The position numbers and the translations under genes are program-made. This document shows, piece by piece, positions 17,701 through 25,242 of a DNA stretch of 64,000 nt (position 1 is its first letter; each line of letters begins with the position of its first letter). Origin of the DNA: Ottowia flava. Its GTDB lineage: Bacteria; Pseudomonadota; Gammaproteobacteria; Burkholderiales; Burkholderiaceae_C. Below the pieces are notes generated by a model. The model searched no databases and had not been told where the DNA came from. It worked only from the letters and a program-made list of their open reading frames with translations. The stretch spans positions 62,001 through 126,000 of the forward strand of contig NZ_VRUA01000011.1 of assembly GCF_008017535.1 (NCBI RefSeq), read 5' to 3'.

Positions 17701-18964
17701 GCACCTGCCAGTCGCGCGGTGCGCTGAGCGAACCGTCCCATCGGGCATCCAGGCTTTCGACCAGACCCGCCACGGAGTGCGCTTGCAGGCGTTCGTGCGC
17801 CACCGCCGGCAGCGGCAGGCGGCTGGCGATCTTGGCCAACGCGGCAAGATCCAGGCGTTCGCCCGCCAGCGTTCCGCCCCCCAGGTCGATGCCCAGCGGC
17901 TCCCGGTAGTTGAAGCGAAAATTTCCCCCGGGCCAGGCCAGACCATCGGCATCGACGAACTTCAGGCCCTCCGTGCTGAGCGCAAGCCCGCGGTTCTGGC
18001 CGCGCCAGTCGACCCGGCCTGTGAGCGAGGCGAACGACAGCGGCTCCAGCTTTGGATCAAAGCGAACCGACACCGCACCTAAGGCCAGATCGGCTGTCGC
18101 CTGGGTCAGTTGACCCTTGGCCGCGTGCGCCCATAAGCGCAGCGCACCCTGCCCCTGGCGCAGGTCCACACCCCAGTCGGTACTGAGGTCTAAGTACTGG
18201 CGCAGGCGCGAGACGTCGGCGTGAGGAACGTCGGCGTACAGCTCGCCCACCCAGTCTTTCCAGTAGCCTGCATGGCGCGAGAACACCGGTTGCCGGAACT
18301 GCCCCATCAGCGTGAAGCGCTGACCCCATTGCGCGTCGGGCGTCGCATCGATGCGCATCTGGTGGCGCCGGTGGCCGTTGCGCACCACGACCTGCACGTC
18401 GCGCAACTCGACCGGCTCAACTGCGCGCTTCTCGTCCACCCAGCGCAGTCGACCGCCCAGCACCAGGAACTCGTCCTGCGAGAAGAACCAGTCGGCCGCC
18501 CCGGTGTCGCCCGACGACGCGTCGCCCGACATGTCGATGCCGCCAACACGCAAGCGGCCATCGGCGGTGCGGCGCACCTCCAGCGTGGGCTGTTCGATGA
18601 CCAGCTGTTCAAGCTCGCCGCGCGCCAGCGACAACACTGAAAACGACGCCAGCACACGTGGCAACTGCAAGCCAGCGCGTCCCGTGGGGTCATGCACACG
18701 CACATCGTGCAGCGACACCGTGGGTACGAGACCATTTGACTCGGCCCTCAGCCCGCCGATGGTCACCGGCGCCGAAATCGCGCGCGTGACCATGGCTTCC
18801 AGCCGCGGACGGAATTCGTCGATCCGCGGCAAAATCACCCAGTGGAGGACGATGGCTGCAAGGATCAGCAACACGAACGCCGCGCCGACCAGGCGAGTCA
18901 CCCAGCGCATGAGGATCGCGGTGGCTTTAAAGGACAGCTGCAACAACGGCGTTCGGACAATCAA
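14789..18964 (-). CDS. yhdP: YhdP-family AsmA-like envelope lipid transport protein
   Basis: A very large (1391-residue) protein anchored by one N-terminal membrane helix (about 25-50). A long periplasmic body of beta-rich AsmA-like repeats follows, ending in the conserved C-terminal part (YPTMSGALHLDVDAGQFLK, LGVLSLQALPRRLTLDF, GVNAAVLMDGSADI). Length and order match YhdP/TIGR02099. In E. coli YhdP, TamB and YdbH carry phospholipids from inner to outer membrane. A start at the second in-frame ATG (residue 19, MRWVTR) is also possible. It is divergent from glnE with only about 50 bp between starts and overlaps the downstream nitrilase gene by 4 bp. Confidence 0.88.
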   Translation of the reverse strand: MIVRTPLLQLSFKATAILMRWVTRLVGAAFVLLILAAIVLHWVILPRIDEFRPRLEAMVTRAISAPVTIGGLRAESNGLVPTVSLHDVRVHDPTGRAGLQLPRVLASFSVLSLARGELEQLVIEQPTLEVRRTADGRLRVGGIDMSGDASSGDTGAADWFFSQDEFLVLGGRLRWVDEKRAVEPVELRDVQVVVRNGHRRHQMRIDATPDAQWGQRFTLMGQFRQPVFSRHAGYWKDWVGELYADVPHADVSRLRQYLDLSTDWGVDLRQGQGALRLWAHAAKGQLTQATADLALGAVSVRFDPKLEPLSFASLTGRVDWRGQNRGLALSTEGLKFVDADGLAWPGGNFRFNYREPLGIDLGGGTLAGERLDLAALAKIASRLPLPAVAHERLQAHSVAGLVESLDARWDGSLSAPRDWQVRTRVSDLSVAAMPAAPDTKGEPVAGVPGLRGAVVDAEVHPKGGKAQISMQKGALEFPGVFEQPTIEVADLATSAHWRVEGEQLELTVDELRLTNADATGSFKARWTTGDGQTVPRFPGVLDLQGAFSRANGASVHRYLPLAIPSDARHYVRDAIVKGEARDVAVRVKGDLRHVATHNPPPGTEFRIAGKTQGVTMAYVPRAIQPAGQPAWPALEDLSGELIFEHSSMRIRDARGRVQGHPGWQFTQIQAGIADLQNTRVLVDGEGRGPLAAALGIAKASPVAGFTQHALDNAEGSGEAALRLKLDLPISHIDKARVDGRVVLKGNDLRLSADSPRLGQARGEISFSQAGFAIHDVRVQLLGGEAQVSGGMQRPPGESAAAGVVVRARGAATAEGLRSMADWAPLPALAERASGSAAYEAVISFNGPQPDVQVTSDLRGMAWALPAPLNKTAEAAWPLRYASRASAEGRSDLNLRVGDALALHYERDTHAVPARVLRGVLALGAVPAEGLKLPGSGVIAQVQLPRLETGPWEELLGNLFGGSEALAPAAPGDSGFLPTQWTMKVDELVADDRSLHQVSATGTRVGALWRADVQARELAGRIEYSEGAGGRAGKVHARLARLSIPAPSGGEGPATLGEPPAHIPALDVVVDDFELRGKKLGRLELQAINHDVVMPRQGAGIVQEWELSHLGLTMPEGALSATGRWATRVRAPALPVDPRAPRDADDRRRTALNLKIDIRDAGALLKRFDMPGVLARGKGTLSGQLTWAGAPTSPHYPTMSGALHLDVDAGQFLKADPGIAKLLGVLSLQALPRRLTLDFRDLFSTGFAFDYVRGDVTLERGVATTNNLQMKGVNAAVLMDGSADIDRETQNLRVVVVPEIDAGTAALAATVINPAIGIGAFIAQLVLKQPLIKAATREFHVGGTWADPQVTQIKGRTAPATVPGAPASAPEAGASGTPGSQLPQNATMEESS

Positions 18965-19014
18965 TGAGGCGGACGGGCAACGGCCGCCGACCTCAGCAAA
19001 GCAGTGAGGAAATT

Positions 19015-21894
19015 ATGACCCGCGCCGAAGTCGGAGGTTCTCGCGCCAGCGGTGAATCTTTGTTAACCGACGCTGAAGACGTGACCCGTGGTGCGCTTCT
19101 GCCTGCCGATACGGCGGGCGCCGCACGGCATTCCCGTCTGGTGCAGCGCCTGCGTCGGCGCTATGAAAGCGAGCTGCCGCTGCTCGCGCCCGGTGTGCCC
19201 GATCCAGCCATGTTGCGCGAAAGTCTGCAGTGTCTGCTGGCGCAAGGCCACGACACCGCGGCGGCCTTGCGCATCCTGCGCCAGCTCGTCATGGAGCGCC
19301 TGGTCGTGCTGGACTGCGAACAGGCCGCACCCCTGGCCACCATCACCAGCGCCGTGACGCAACTGGCCGAACTGGCCCTGGACACCGCCTGCCAGAGCGC
19401 CTTTGCGCAACTGGATGAGCGCCATGGCGCCCCGATGACCGAGGCCGGTCAGCGCGCCGAACTTTGGGTCATCGGCATGGGCAAGCTCGGCGCGCGCGAG
19501 CTGAATGTGTCGTCCGATGTCGATCTGATCTACGTGTACGACGAAGACGGCGAGACCGCGGGCCGCGCCGATGGCCGCGGCCAGATCACGGTGCAGGAAT
19601 ACTTCACCCGTGCGGTCAAGATCATCTATGGCCTGATCGGCGACACCACCGAACATGGCTTCGTGTTCCGTGTCGACCTGGCCTTGCGGCCCAACGGCAA
19701 TTCCGGCCCCACCGTGTGCTCGCTCGACGCGCTCGAGGAATACATGCTGGTACAGGGCCGCGAGTGGGAGCGCTTTGCCTGGATGAAAAGCCGTGCCGTC
19801 GCCCCGCGCGCGGCCATCACCAACGGCTCCGCCCAGGCCCTGCGCGGCGTGGTGCTGCCCTTCGTGTTCCGCCGCTACCTCGATTACGCGGTGTTCGAAT
19901 CGCTGCGCACGCTGCACCAGCAGATCCGCGACCACGCCAGCAAGCGCAGCGCCGGTCGGCCCGAGCGCGCCAACGACGTCAAGCTGTCGCGCGGCGGCAT
20001 CCGCGAGATCGAATTCACAGTGCAGCTGTTGCAGGTGGTGCGCGGCGGCCAGTTCCCGGAGCTGCGCACCCGCCCCACGCTGGAGGCGCTGCAGCGCCTG
20101 GCGCGTGCGGGTCTGATGCCCGCCGACACCGCCGACGGGCTGGCCCGCGCCTACGTGTTCCTGCGCCAGGTCGAGCACCGCATCCAGTACCTGGACGACC
20201 AGCAGACCCACGTGCTGCCCACCGCCGATGCCGACCTCGACTGGCTCGGGCGAACCATGGGCTTTGACAGCACTTGCGCTTTCCTGGGCGAGCTCGACAC
20301 TCACCGCGAGTTCGTCGCCGAGGAATTCGACCGCCTGCTGGGCAACGACGGCGGCTGCAAAAGCTGCCAGAAGAAAGCCCCGCCCGGCGCGCCCGCCGCC
20401 GCACCGTCCGATCTGGATGGTCTGCTGAGCCTGTTTCCTGAGAGCATGCACGCGCGTCTGACCGAATGGCGCGAACAGCCGCGCGTCGAAGGCCTGCGCG
20501 ACGCTGCCCTGGGCCGCCTGTGGCGTCTGATGCAGCGCACCGCGCAGTGGCTGGATGAAGGCCGCACCAGCGAAGTCGGGGTGCTGCGCCTGCTCGACTG
20601 GATCGAATCCCTGCTGCGGCGCGACAGCTACCTGGCCCTGCTGCTGGAACGCCCGGCCGTGCACGAACGCCTGCTGCGCCTGTTGGGCGCGGCGCGCTGG
20701 CCGGCGCGCTACGTCATGCAGCACCCGGGCGTGATCGACGAACTCGCCAGCCCGCGCCTCTTGACCGACCGCTTCGACGCCGCCGCTTTCGAGCGCGAGC
20801 TGGAATGGCGCCGCGAAGCCCTGGCCAGCACGGGCGAGGACGACGAGGAAAACCTGCTCAACCTGCTGCGCCGGGCGCACCACGCCGAGCTGTTCCGCAC
20901 CCTGGTGCGCGACCTGGAGCGGCTGATCACCGTCGAGCAGGTGGCCGACGACCTGTCCGCCCTGGCCGACGCCGTGCTGCGCCTGACGCTGCGCTGGTGC
21001 TGGCCGCTGCTGCGCCAGAAGCACCGCGACACGCCGCACCTGGGCATCGTCGCCTACGGCAAACTGGGCGGCAAAGAGCTGGGCTACGGCAGCGATCTGG
21101 ACCTGGTCTTCGTGTTCGACGACGAGCACGAAGACGCGCAGGAGATCTACAGCGCCTTCGTGCGCAAGCTGATCAACTGGCTGACCATCAAGACGGCCGA
21201 AGGCGACCTGTTCGAGATCGACACCGCGCTGCGCCCCAACGGCGGCTCCGGCCTGCTGGTGACGCCGTTCGAGGCCTACGCCGATTACCAGGAAAACCGC
21301 GGCAGCAACACCGCCTGGACTTGGGAACACCAGGCGATGACGAGGGCCAGGATGGTCCCGCCCCGCTGTCCGCCGCCAAGCACGCCGCCGCATCCCGACG
21401 CGCCGCACATCGTAGAGGCGCCCCGCGACGCGCAAGCCGATGCCGACGCCGACGCCCTGGTCGCGCGCTTCGACGCCGTGCGCCACGCCGTGATCACCGC
21501 GCCGCGCGACCGCGAGGCGCTGAAGGGCGAGATCATCACCATGCGCGAGAAGATGCGCAACGCGCACCCCGTGCGCGACGGCCTGTTCGACCTCAAGCAC
21601 AGCCCCGGCGGCATGGTCGACGCCGAGTTCGCCACGCAGTACCTGGTGCTGGCGCACAGCCGCGACCACCCCGCGCTGGAGCCCAACCTGGGCAACATCG
21701 CCCTGCTGCGCCGCGCCGAAGACGCCGGCCTGCTGCCCACGGGCGTCGGCGCCGCGGCGGGTGACGCGTACCGCGAATTGCGGCGCGCGCAGCACGTGGC
21801 ACGGCTGGACGAACAAGCCACGCAATTGCCGCCAGAAGCCATGGCCGCCGAATGCGCCGCCATTCAGCGGCTGTGGCAGGCGGTTTTTGTGTGA
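19015..21894 (+). CDS. glnE: Bifunctional glutamine synthetase adenylyltransferase / adenylyl-removing enzyme
   Basis: Controls glutamine synthetase by adenylylating it and removing AMP, responding to PII. Both nucleotidyltransferase domains are present: the N-terminal de-adenylylase with GMGKLGARELNVSSDVDLIYVYD and the C-terminal adenylylase with YGKLGGKELGYGSDLDLVFVFD. The ATG at 19015 follows GTGAGGAAATT, a good ribosome-binding site. The product is 959 residues. It carries an unusual Pro/Ala/Asp-rich stretch at about residues 777-805, between HQAMTRAR and VARFDAVR, where relatives usually have only about ten residues. The frame continues through it, so the protein is probably functional. 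A second loose linker (GGCKSCQKKAPPGAP) follows the first catalytic half. Confidence 0.93.
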   Translation: MTRAEVGGSRASGESLLTDAEDVTRGALLPADTAGAARHSRLVQRLRRRYESELPLLAPGVPDPAMLRESLQCLLAQGHDTAAALRILRQLVMERLVVLDCEQAAPLATITSAVTQLAELALDTACQSAFAQLDERHGAPMTEAGQRAELWVIGMGKLGARELNVSSDVDLIYVYDEDGETAGRADGRGQITVQEYFTRAVKIIYGLIGDTTEHGFVFRVDLALRPNGNSGPTVCSLDALEEYMLVQGREWERFAWMKSRAVAPRAAITNGSAQALRGVVLPFVFRRYLDYAVFESLRTLHQQIRDHASKRSAGRPERANDVKLSRGGIREIEFTVQLLQVVRGGQFPELRTRPTLEALQRLARAGLMPADTADGLARAYVFLRQVEHRIQYLDDQQTHVLPTADADLDWLGRTMGFDSTCAFLGELDTHREFVAEEFDRLLGNDGGCKSCQKKAPPGAPAAAPSDLDGLLSLFPESMHARLTEWREQPRVEGLRDAALGRLWRLMQRTAQWLDEGRTSEVGVLRLLDWIESLLRRDSYLALLLERPAVHERLLRLLGAARWPARYVMQHPGVIDELASPRLLTDRFDAAAFERELEWRREALASTGEDDEENLLNLLRRAHHAELFRTLVRDLERLITVEQVADDLSALADAVLRLTLRWCWPLLRQKHRDTPHLGIVAYGKLGGKELGYGSDLDLVFVFDDEHEDAQEIYSAFVRKLINWLTIKTAEGDLFEIDTALRPNGGSGLLVTPFEAYADYQENRGSNTAWTWEHQAMTRARMVPPRCPPPSTPPHPDAPHIVEAPRDAQADADADALVARFDAVRHAVITAPRDREALKGEIITMREKMRNAHPVRDGLFDLKHSPGGMVDAEFATQYLVLAHSRDHPALEPNLGNIALLRRAEDAGLLPTGVGAAAGDAYRELRRAQHVARLDEQATQLPPEAMAAECAAIQRLWQAVFV

Positions 21895-21951
21895 AATTGG
21901 TGCCTAGCCCTTGCCAGATGTGCGCAATAAGCTACTTTATAGATAGCAACA
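21895..21951 (-). repeat. Dispersed repeat copy 5 (diverged)
   Basis: On the minus strand it reads TATAAAGTAGCTTATTGCGC then ACATCTGGCAAGGGCTAGG and ends CACCAATTT. It abuts the glnE stop codon directly. Confidence 0.65.
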
Positions 21952-22269
21952 ATCTGCTTGTAGCAGGGCCACTTAGCCACACGGAGTCAGCCCGGAGCGA
22001 GGGCCATCAGCCCTGGAATGCGCCGCAGCGCACGCAATCGGAAACATTCCCCGGCAGGGTGTATCGGCTTGGGGTCGCCGCCGTGGTGTAATTTCGCCCG
22101 CCTGCCCAGCTGCGACCGCAGCGCCGCAGGCAGCTTGTCCGCCCTCCGCCACCCTGCCCCAGCCCGCCAGCGCATTCGGCGGCCGTGAGCCCTGGCCAGG
22201 TGGGCGCCCGGTCACCGTCCGTGGCGCGGCCCGCTGGCCTGACAGCAGGTTGCCCTCCACTCAAGCCTT
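21952..22269. other. Intergenic region upstream of the RND efflux operon
   Basis: About 318 bp with no convincing gene. TGTAAT at about 22087-22092 could be a -10 element, but I see no matching -35 hexamer. The rest is GC-rich with short inverted repeats and no recognisable operator. The small open frames here look like chance. Confidence 0.4.
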
Positions 22270-23721
22270 ATGCGCCCGCCTTTCGCTCCTGTTCGACGCA
22301 CCGCTGGCTGGCCTCCCGCGCTGGCCCTTGCCCTGGCCACCGCACTGGCCGGCTGCGCAGCCACGCCGCCGACACCCGCGCCCGAACTGACCCAGCTCGC
22401 GCCCGCGCAATGGTTTGCGCCCCAGCCGCACGGCGGCACCGCCGCGCAACTGGTCGACTGGTGGCGCCAACCCGGCAGCGACAGCGCGCTGGCCAGCCTG
22501 ATCGACGCCGCGCTGCGCGACGCACCCACGGTGGACGCCGCCGAAGCGCGCGTGAACGCCGCCCGCGCCCAGCTGGGCGCGCAGCGCGCCGGCCTGATGC
22601 CGCGGGTGGACGCCGCCGCCAGCGCCAGCCGTGGCAACAGCAGCGCCATCGGCTCAACAGCGCCGGGGGGCTCGCCGCCGATCATCACCACGCTGCAGGC
22701 GGGCCTGCAGGCGCAGTGGGAAATCGACCTGTTCGGCCGCCAGCGCGCGCTGGTCGACGCCGCCCGCACACGCGTGGACGGCGCCGAGGCGCTGGCCCAG
22801 TCGGCGCGCGTGTCGCTGGTGGCGGACGTGGCCGGCGCCTACCACGGGCTGCGGCTGTGCCAGCTGATGCTGACCACGGCCAGCGCCGACGCCGCGTCGC
22901 GTGGCGAGACCGCGCGGCTGACCGGCATCAGCCGCGACGCCGGCTTCACCGCGCCGGCCACCGCTGCCCTGGCCGACGCCAGCGCCGCCGAGGGCCGCAA
23001 CCGCGTGACGCAGCAGCGCGCGGTGTGCGATGCGCAGCGCAAGGTGCTGGTGGCCCTGACCGGCCTGCCCGAGCCTGATTTAGAACAAAAAGTGGCTGTA
23101 GCGCAGACCCCATCTGCGCAAGCAGCTTCTTTTTCGATAGCACAACTGCCCGCCGAAACGCTGCGCCAGCGCCCTGACGTGTGGGCCGCCGAGCGCGAAG
23201 TGCTGGCCGCGCGCGCCGAGATCGACGCCGCCGACGCGGCGCGCTGGCCGTCGCTCAGCCTGGGCGGCAACGTGGCGGCGCTGCAGCTGCGCAGCGGCGG
23301 CGCCAGCGCCAATCTGTCGACCTGGACCTTCGGCCCGCTGCAGCTGGCGCTGCCGATCTGGGACGGGGGCCGCATCGCCGCCAACCAGGCCGGCGCCCGC
23401 GCCCGCTACGACGAGGCCGTGGCCAACTACAAGGGGCAGGTGCGCCAGGCCGTGCGCGAAGTCGAAACCGCGCTGACCGACGGCGCCGCCGCCCGCGCGC
23501 GCGAAGCCGATGCGCGCGCCGCTGTGGCGGGCTACCGCCGCCAGTTCGACGCCATGCAGGGCATGTACCGCCAGGGCATGGCCAGCCTGCCGCAGCTGGA
23601 GGAAGCGCGCCGCACGCTGCTGAACGCCGAGATCGCGCTCAACCAGCTACTGCACGACCGCGACGCGGCCGGGGTGGCGCTGTACCGGGCGGCGGGGGGA
23701 AGATGGAATGCACCCCCCTGA
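22270..23721 (+). CDS. Outer-membrane factor lipoprotein of an RND efflux system (NodT family)
   Basis: TolC-like outer-membrane channel protein, 483 residues. A lipoprotein signal ends in LAGC (Cys about residue 29), so the mature protein is lipid-anchored. Two OEP repeats follow, with the duplicated coiled-coil pattern (VDAAEARVNAARAQLGAQRAG and VREVETALTDGAAARAREADAR) and the family phrases VDWWRQ, WEIDLFGR and RRPDVWAAE-like RQRPDVWAAE. A dispersed repeat is inserted in frame between the two halves (about 269-291), and a second repeat type supplies the final codons and stop. First gene of the operon with the adaptor and pump. Confidence 0.92.
   Translation: MRPPFAPVRRTAGWPPALALALATALAGCAATPPTPAPELTQLAPAQWFAPQPHGGTAAQLVDWWRQPGSDSALASLIDAALRDAPTVDAAEARVNAARAQLGAQRAGLMPRVDAAASASRGNSSAIGSTAPGGSPPIITTLQAGLQAQWEIDLFGRQRALVDAARTRVDGAEALAQSARVSLVADVAGAYHGLRLCQLMLTTASADAASRGETARLTGISRDAGFTAPATAALADASAAEGRNRVTQQRAVCDAQRKVLVALTGLPEPDLEQKVAVAQTPSAQAASFSIAQLPAETLRQRPDVWAAEREVLAARAEIDAADAARWPSLSLGGNVAALQLRSGGASANLSTWTFGPLQLALPIWDGGRIAANQAGARARYDEAVANYKGQVRQAVREVETALTDGAAARAREADARAAVAGYRRQFDAMQGMYRQGMASLPQLEEARRTLLNAEIALNQLLHDRDAAGVALYRAAGGRWNAPP
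23076..23142 (-). repeat. Dispersed repeat copy 6, in frame inside the outer-membrane factor gene
   Basis: On the minus strand: AAAAAGAAGCTGCTTGCGCA then GATGGGGTCTGCGCTACAGC and TTTTTGTTCTAAATC. It encodes roughly LEQKVAVAQTPSAQAASFSI at the junction between the two OEP halves. Confidence 0.75.
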
Positions 23722-23790
23722 GTCGCCTTTGGCGCCTTCCCCCCTCTGCTTCGCGAGGGGGGACAACGCCAGTTGCCGGCGCAGGTCCGG
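23711..23790 (+). repeat. Second palindromic repeat type (CCCCCCTC hairpin)
   Basis: Starts CACCCCCCTGAGTCGCC and contains a perfect stem CCCCCCTC (23739-23746) with GAGGGGGG (23755-23762) around an 8-nt loop, then GACAACGCC. The TGA in CCCCTGAGT is the stop codon of the outer-membrane factor gene. Only one copy is seen in this window. Similar palindromes are, to my recollection, frequent in Comamonadaceae genomes. Confidence 0.6.
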
Positions 23791-23972
23791 CAACGGCGTT
23801 TGCTGGGCTGGCGCGCCCATCGGTCCGCAGCGCCCTTGCACGACGCGCATGCGCGCTGGTGTGAAGCGCCGCACGCCACTGCGCGCCATACGCCCAATGA
23901 CGACGTTGAATGGGATTCCCCCACTCCGCGCGACGCTGTTTTTTTACTGAACGCCGTGCCTTGAAAGACACC

Positions 23973-25205
23973 ATGCCCAAGTTCTTTCCGCTTCTGATTT
24001 CCACCCTTACCGCAGCGGTGCTGCTGGCCGCTTGCGGCGGCAAGGACGGCGATGCGCCCAAGGGCGCGGCCGCTGATGCGGCGTCGGCGCCTGCCGCCGC
24101 GGGGAGTGCGCCGCGCGCGGCGCTGACGGTGACGGTGGCCACGCCGCAGAAGGTGAGCTGGGCGCGCGAAATAGCCGCCAACGGCAACATCGCGGCGTGG
24201 CAGGAGGCCAGCATCGGCGCCGATGTGGCTGGCTTACGCCTGCAGGACTTGCGCGTGAACGTGGGCGACGTGGTCAAGAAGGGCCAGGTGCTGGCCACCT
24301 TCGACGCGGCGCCGGTGCAGCAGGACCAGGCGCAGGCGCGCGCCAGCCTCGCCGAGGCCGAGGCCGCCTACGCCGATGCGCGCGGCAACGCTGAACGCGC
24401 GCGCGCCGTGCAGGCCAGCGGCGCTCTGAGCCAACAGCAGATCAACCAGTACGCCACCTCCGAGAAGACGGCCCGCGCGCGCGTCGAAGCGGCCAAGGCC
24501 GTGGTCGCCAGCCAGAACCTGCGCGTGCGCAACACGCAGATCGTGGCGCCGGACGCGGGCGTGATTTCGGCGCGCACCGCGACCGTGGGCCAGGTGGTGG
24601 GCGCCGGGACCGAGCTGTTCCGCATGGTGCGCCAGGGCCGCCTGGAATGGCGCGGCGAAGCGCGTGCCGAGGACCTGAGCGCCATCCGCCCGGGCCAGCG
24701 CGTGCGGATCGAGCTGCCCGGCCACGCGGCCGATGGCAGCGCGAGTTCCGGCACGGCCATCACCGGCACGGTGCGCCAGCTCGCACCCACGGTGGACGCG
24801 CGCACCCGCTATGCGCTGGTGTACGTGGACCTGCCACCGGGCACCGCGGCGCGCGCGGGCATGTTCGCCAGCGGGCATTTCGACATCGGCGCCGACAGCG
24901 CCCTCACGGTGCCGCAGGAATCCGTGGTCATGCGCGACGGCTTCGCCCACCTGGCCGTGCTGCAGCCCGACCGGCGCGTGCGCCTGGAGCGCGTGCAGAC
25001 CGGACGGCTGAATGGCAACCGGGTCGAGATCATGACCGCGCTGCCGGCGGGCGCGCAGGTGGTGGTGCGCGGCGCCGGCTTCCTGAACGACGGCGACCAG
25101 GTGCAGGTGGTGGGCGAACCTGCCACAGCCGCTGCATCGGCCGCAGCTTCAGCGCCAAATCAGGCCGCAGCGCCCGCTCAGCCTGCGCAGGCAGCTAGCA
25201 AATAA
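23973..25205 (+). CDS. Periplasmic adaptor (membrane fusion protein) of an RND efflux system
   Basis: A 410-residue HlyD/AcrA-type adaptor that links pump and outer-membrane channel. The start at ATG 23973 gives a lipoprotein signal with LAACGG at the cleavage site. The lipoyl half-motifs (ASIGADVAGLRLQDLRVNVGDVVKKGQVLA and IVAPDAGVISARTATVGQVV) flank an alpha-hairpin (about 110-170), followed by beta-barrel and membrane-proximal domains. The last ~18 residues (Ala/Pro/Gln-rich, ending AASK) and the stop lie in a dispersed repeat. 251 bp separate it from the outer-membrane factor gene and 37 bp from the pump. Confidence 0.9.
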   Translation: MPKFFPLLISTLTAAVLLAACGGKDGDAPKGAAADAASAPAAAGSAPRAALTVTVATPQKVSWAREIAANGNIAAWQEASIGADVAGLRLQDLRVNVGDVVKKGQVLATFDAAPVQQDQAQARASLAEAEAAYADARGNAERARAVQASGALSQQQINQYATSEKTARARVEAAKAVVASQNLRVRNTQIVAPDAGVISARTATVGQVVGAGTELFRMVRQGRLEWRGEARAEDLSAIRPGQRVRIELPGHAADGSASSGTAITGTVRQLAPTVDARTRYALVYVDLPPGTAARAGMFASGHFDIGADSALTVPQESVVMRDGFAHLAVLQPDRRVRLERVQTGRLNGNRVEIMTALPAGAQVVVRGAGFLNDGDQVQVVGEPATAAASAAASAPNQAAAPAQPAQAASK

Positions 25206-25213
25206 AGAGCATA
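25152..25213 (-). repeat. Dispersed repeat copy 7, forming the 3' end of the adaptor gene
   Basis: On the minus strand: CTTTATTTGCTAGCTGCCTG then CGCAGGCTGAGCGGGC and GGCCTGATTTGGCG. The adaptor stop TAA lies inside it. Confidence 0.7.
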
Positions 25214-25242
25214 GCTCTCATGCTTCACACACGGTTGTTGCC

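Noticed and set aside
21345-21440. Possible frameshift in glnE
   Set aside because: The frame continues after the odd segment into conserved sequence (VARFDAVRHAV, GEIITMREKMRNAHPVRDG), so an insertion is more likely. Sequencing error with two compensating indels is not excluded.
19063-21825. A 920-codon antisense open frame opposite glnE
   Set aside because: Same codon-shadow effect; glnE motifs are unambiguous on the plus strand.
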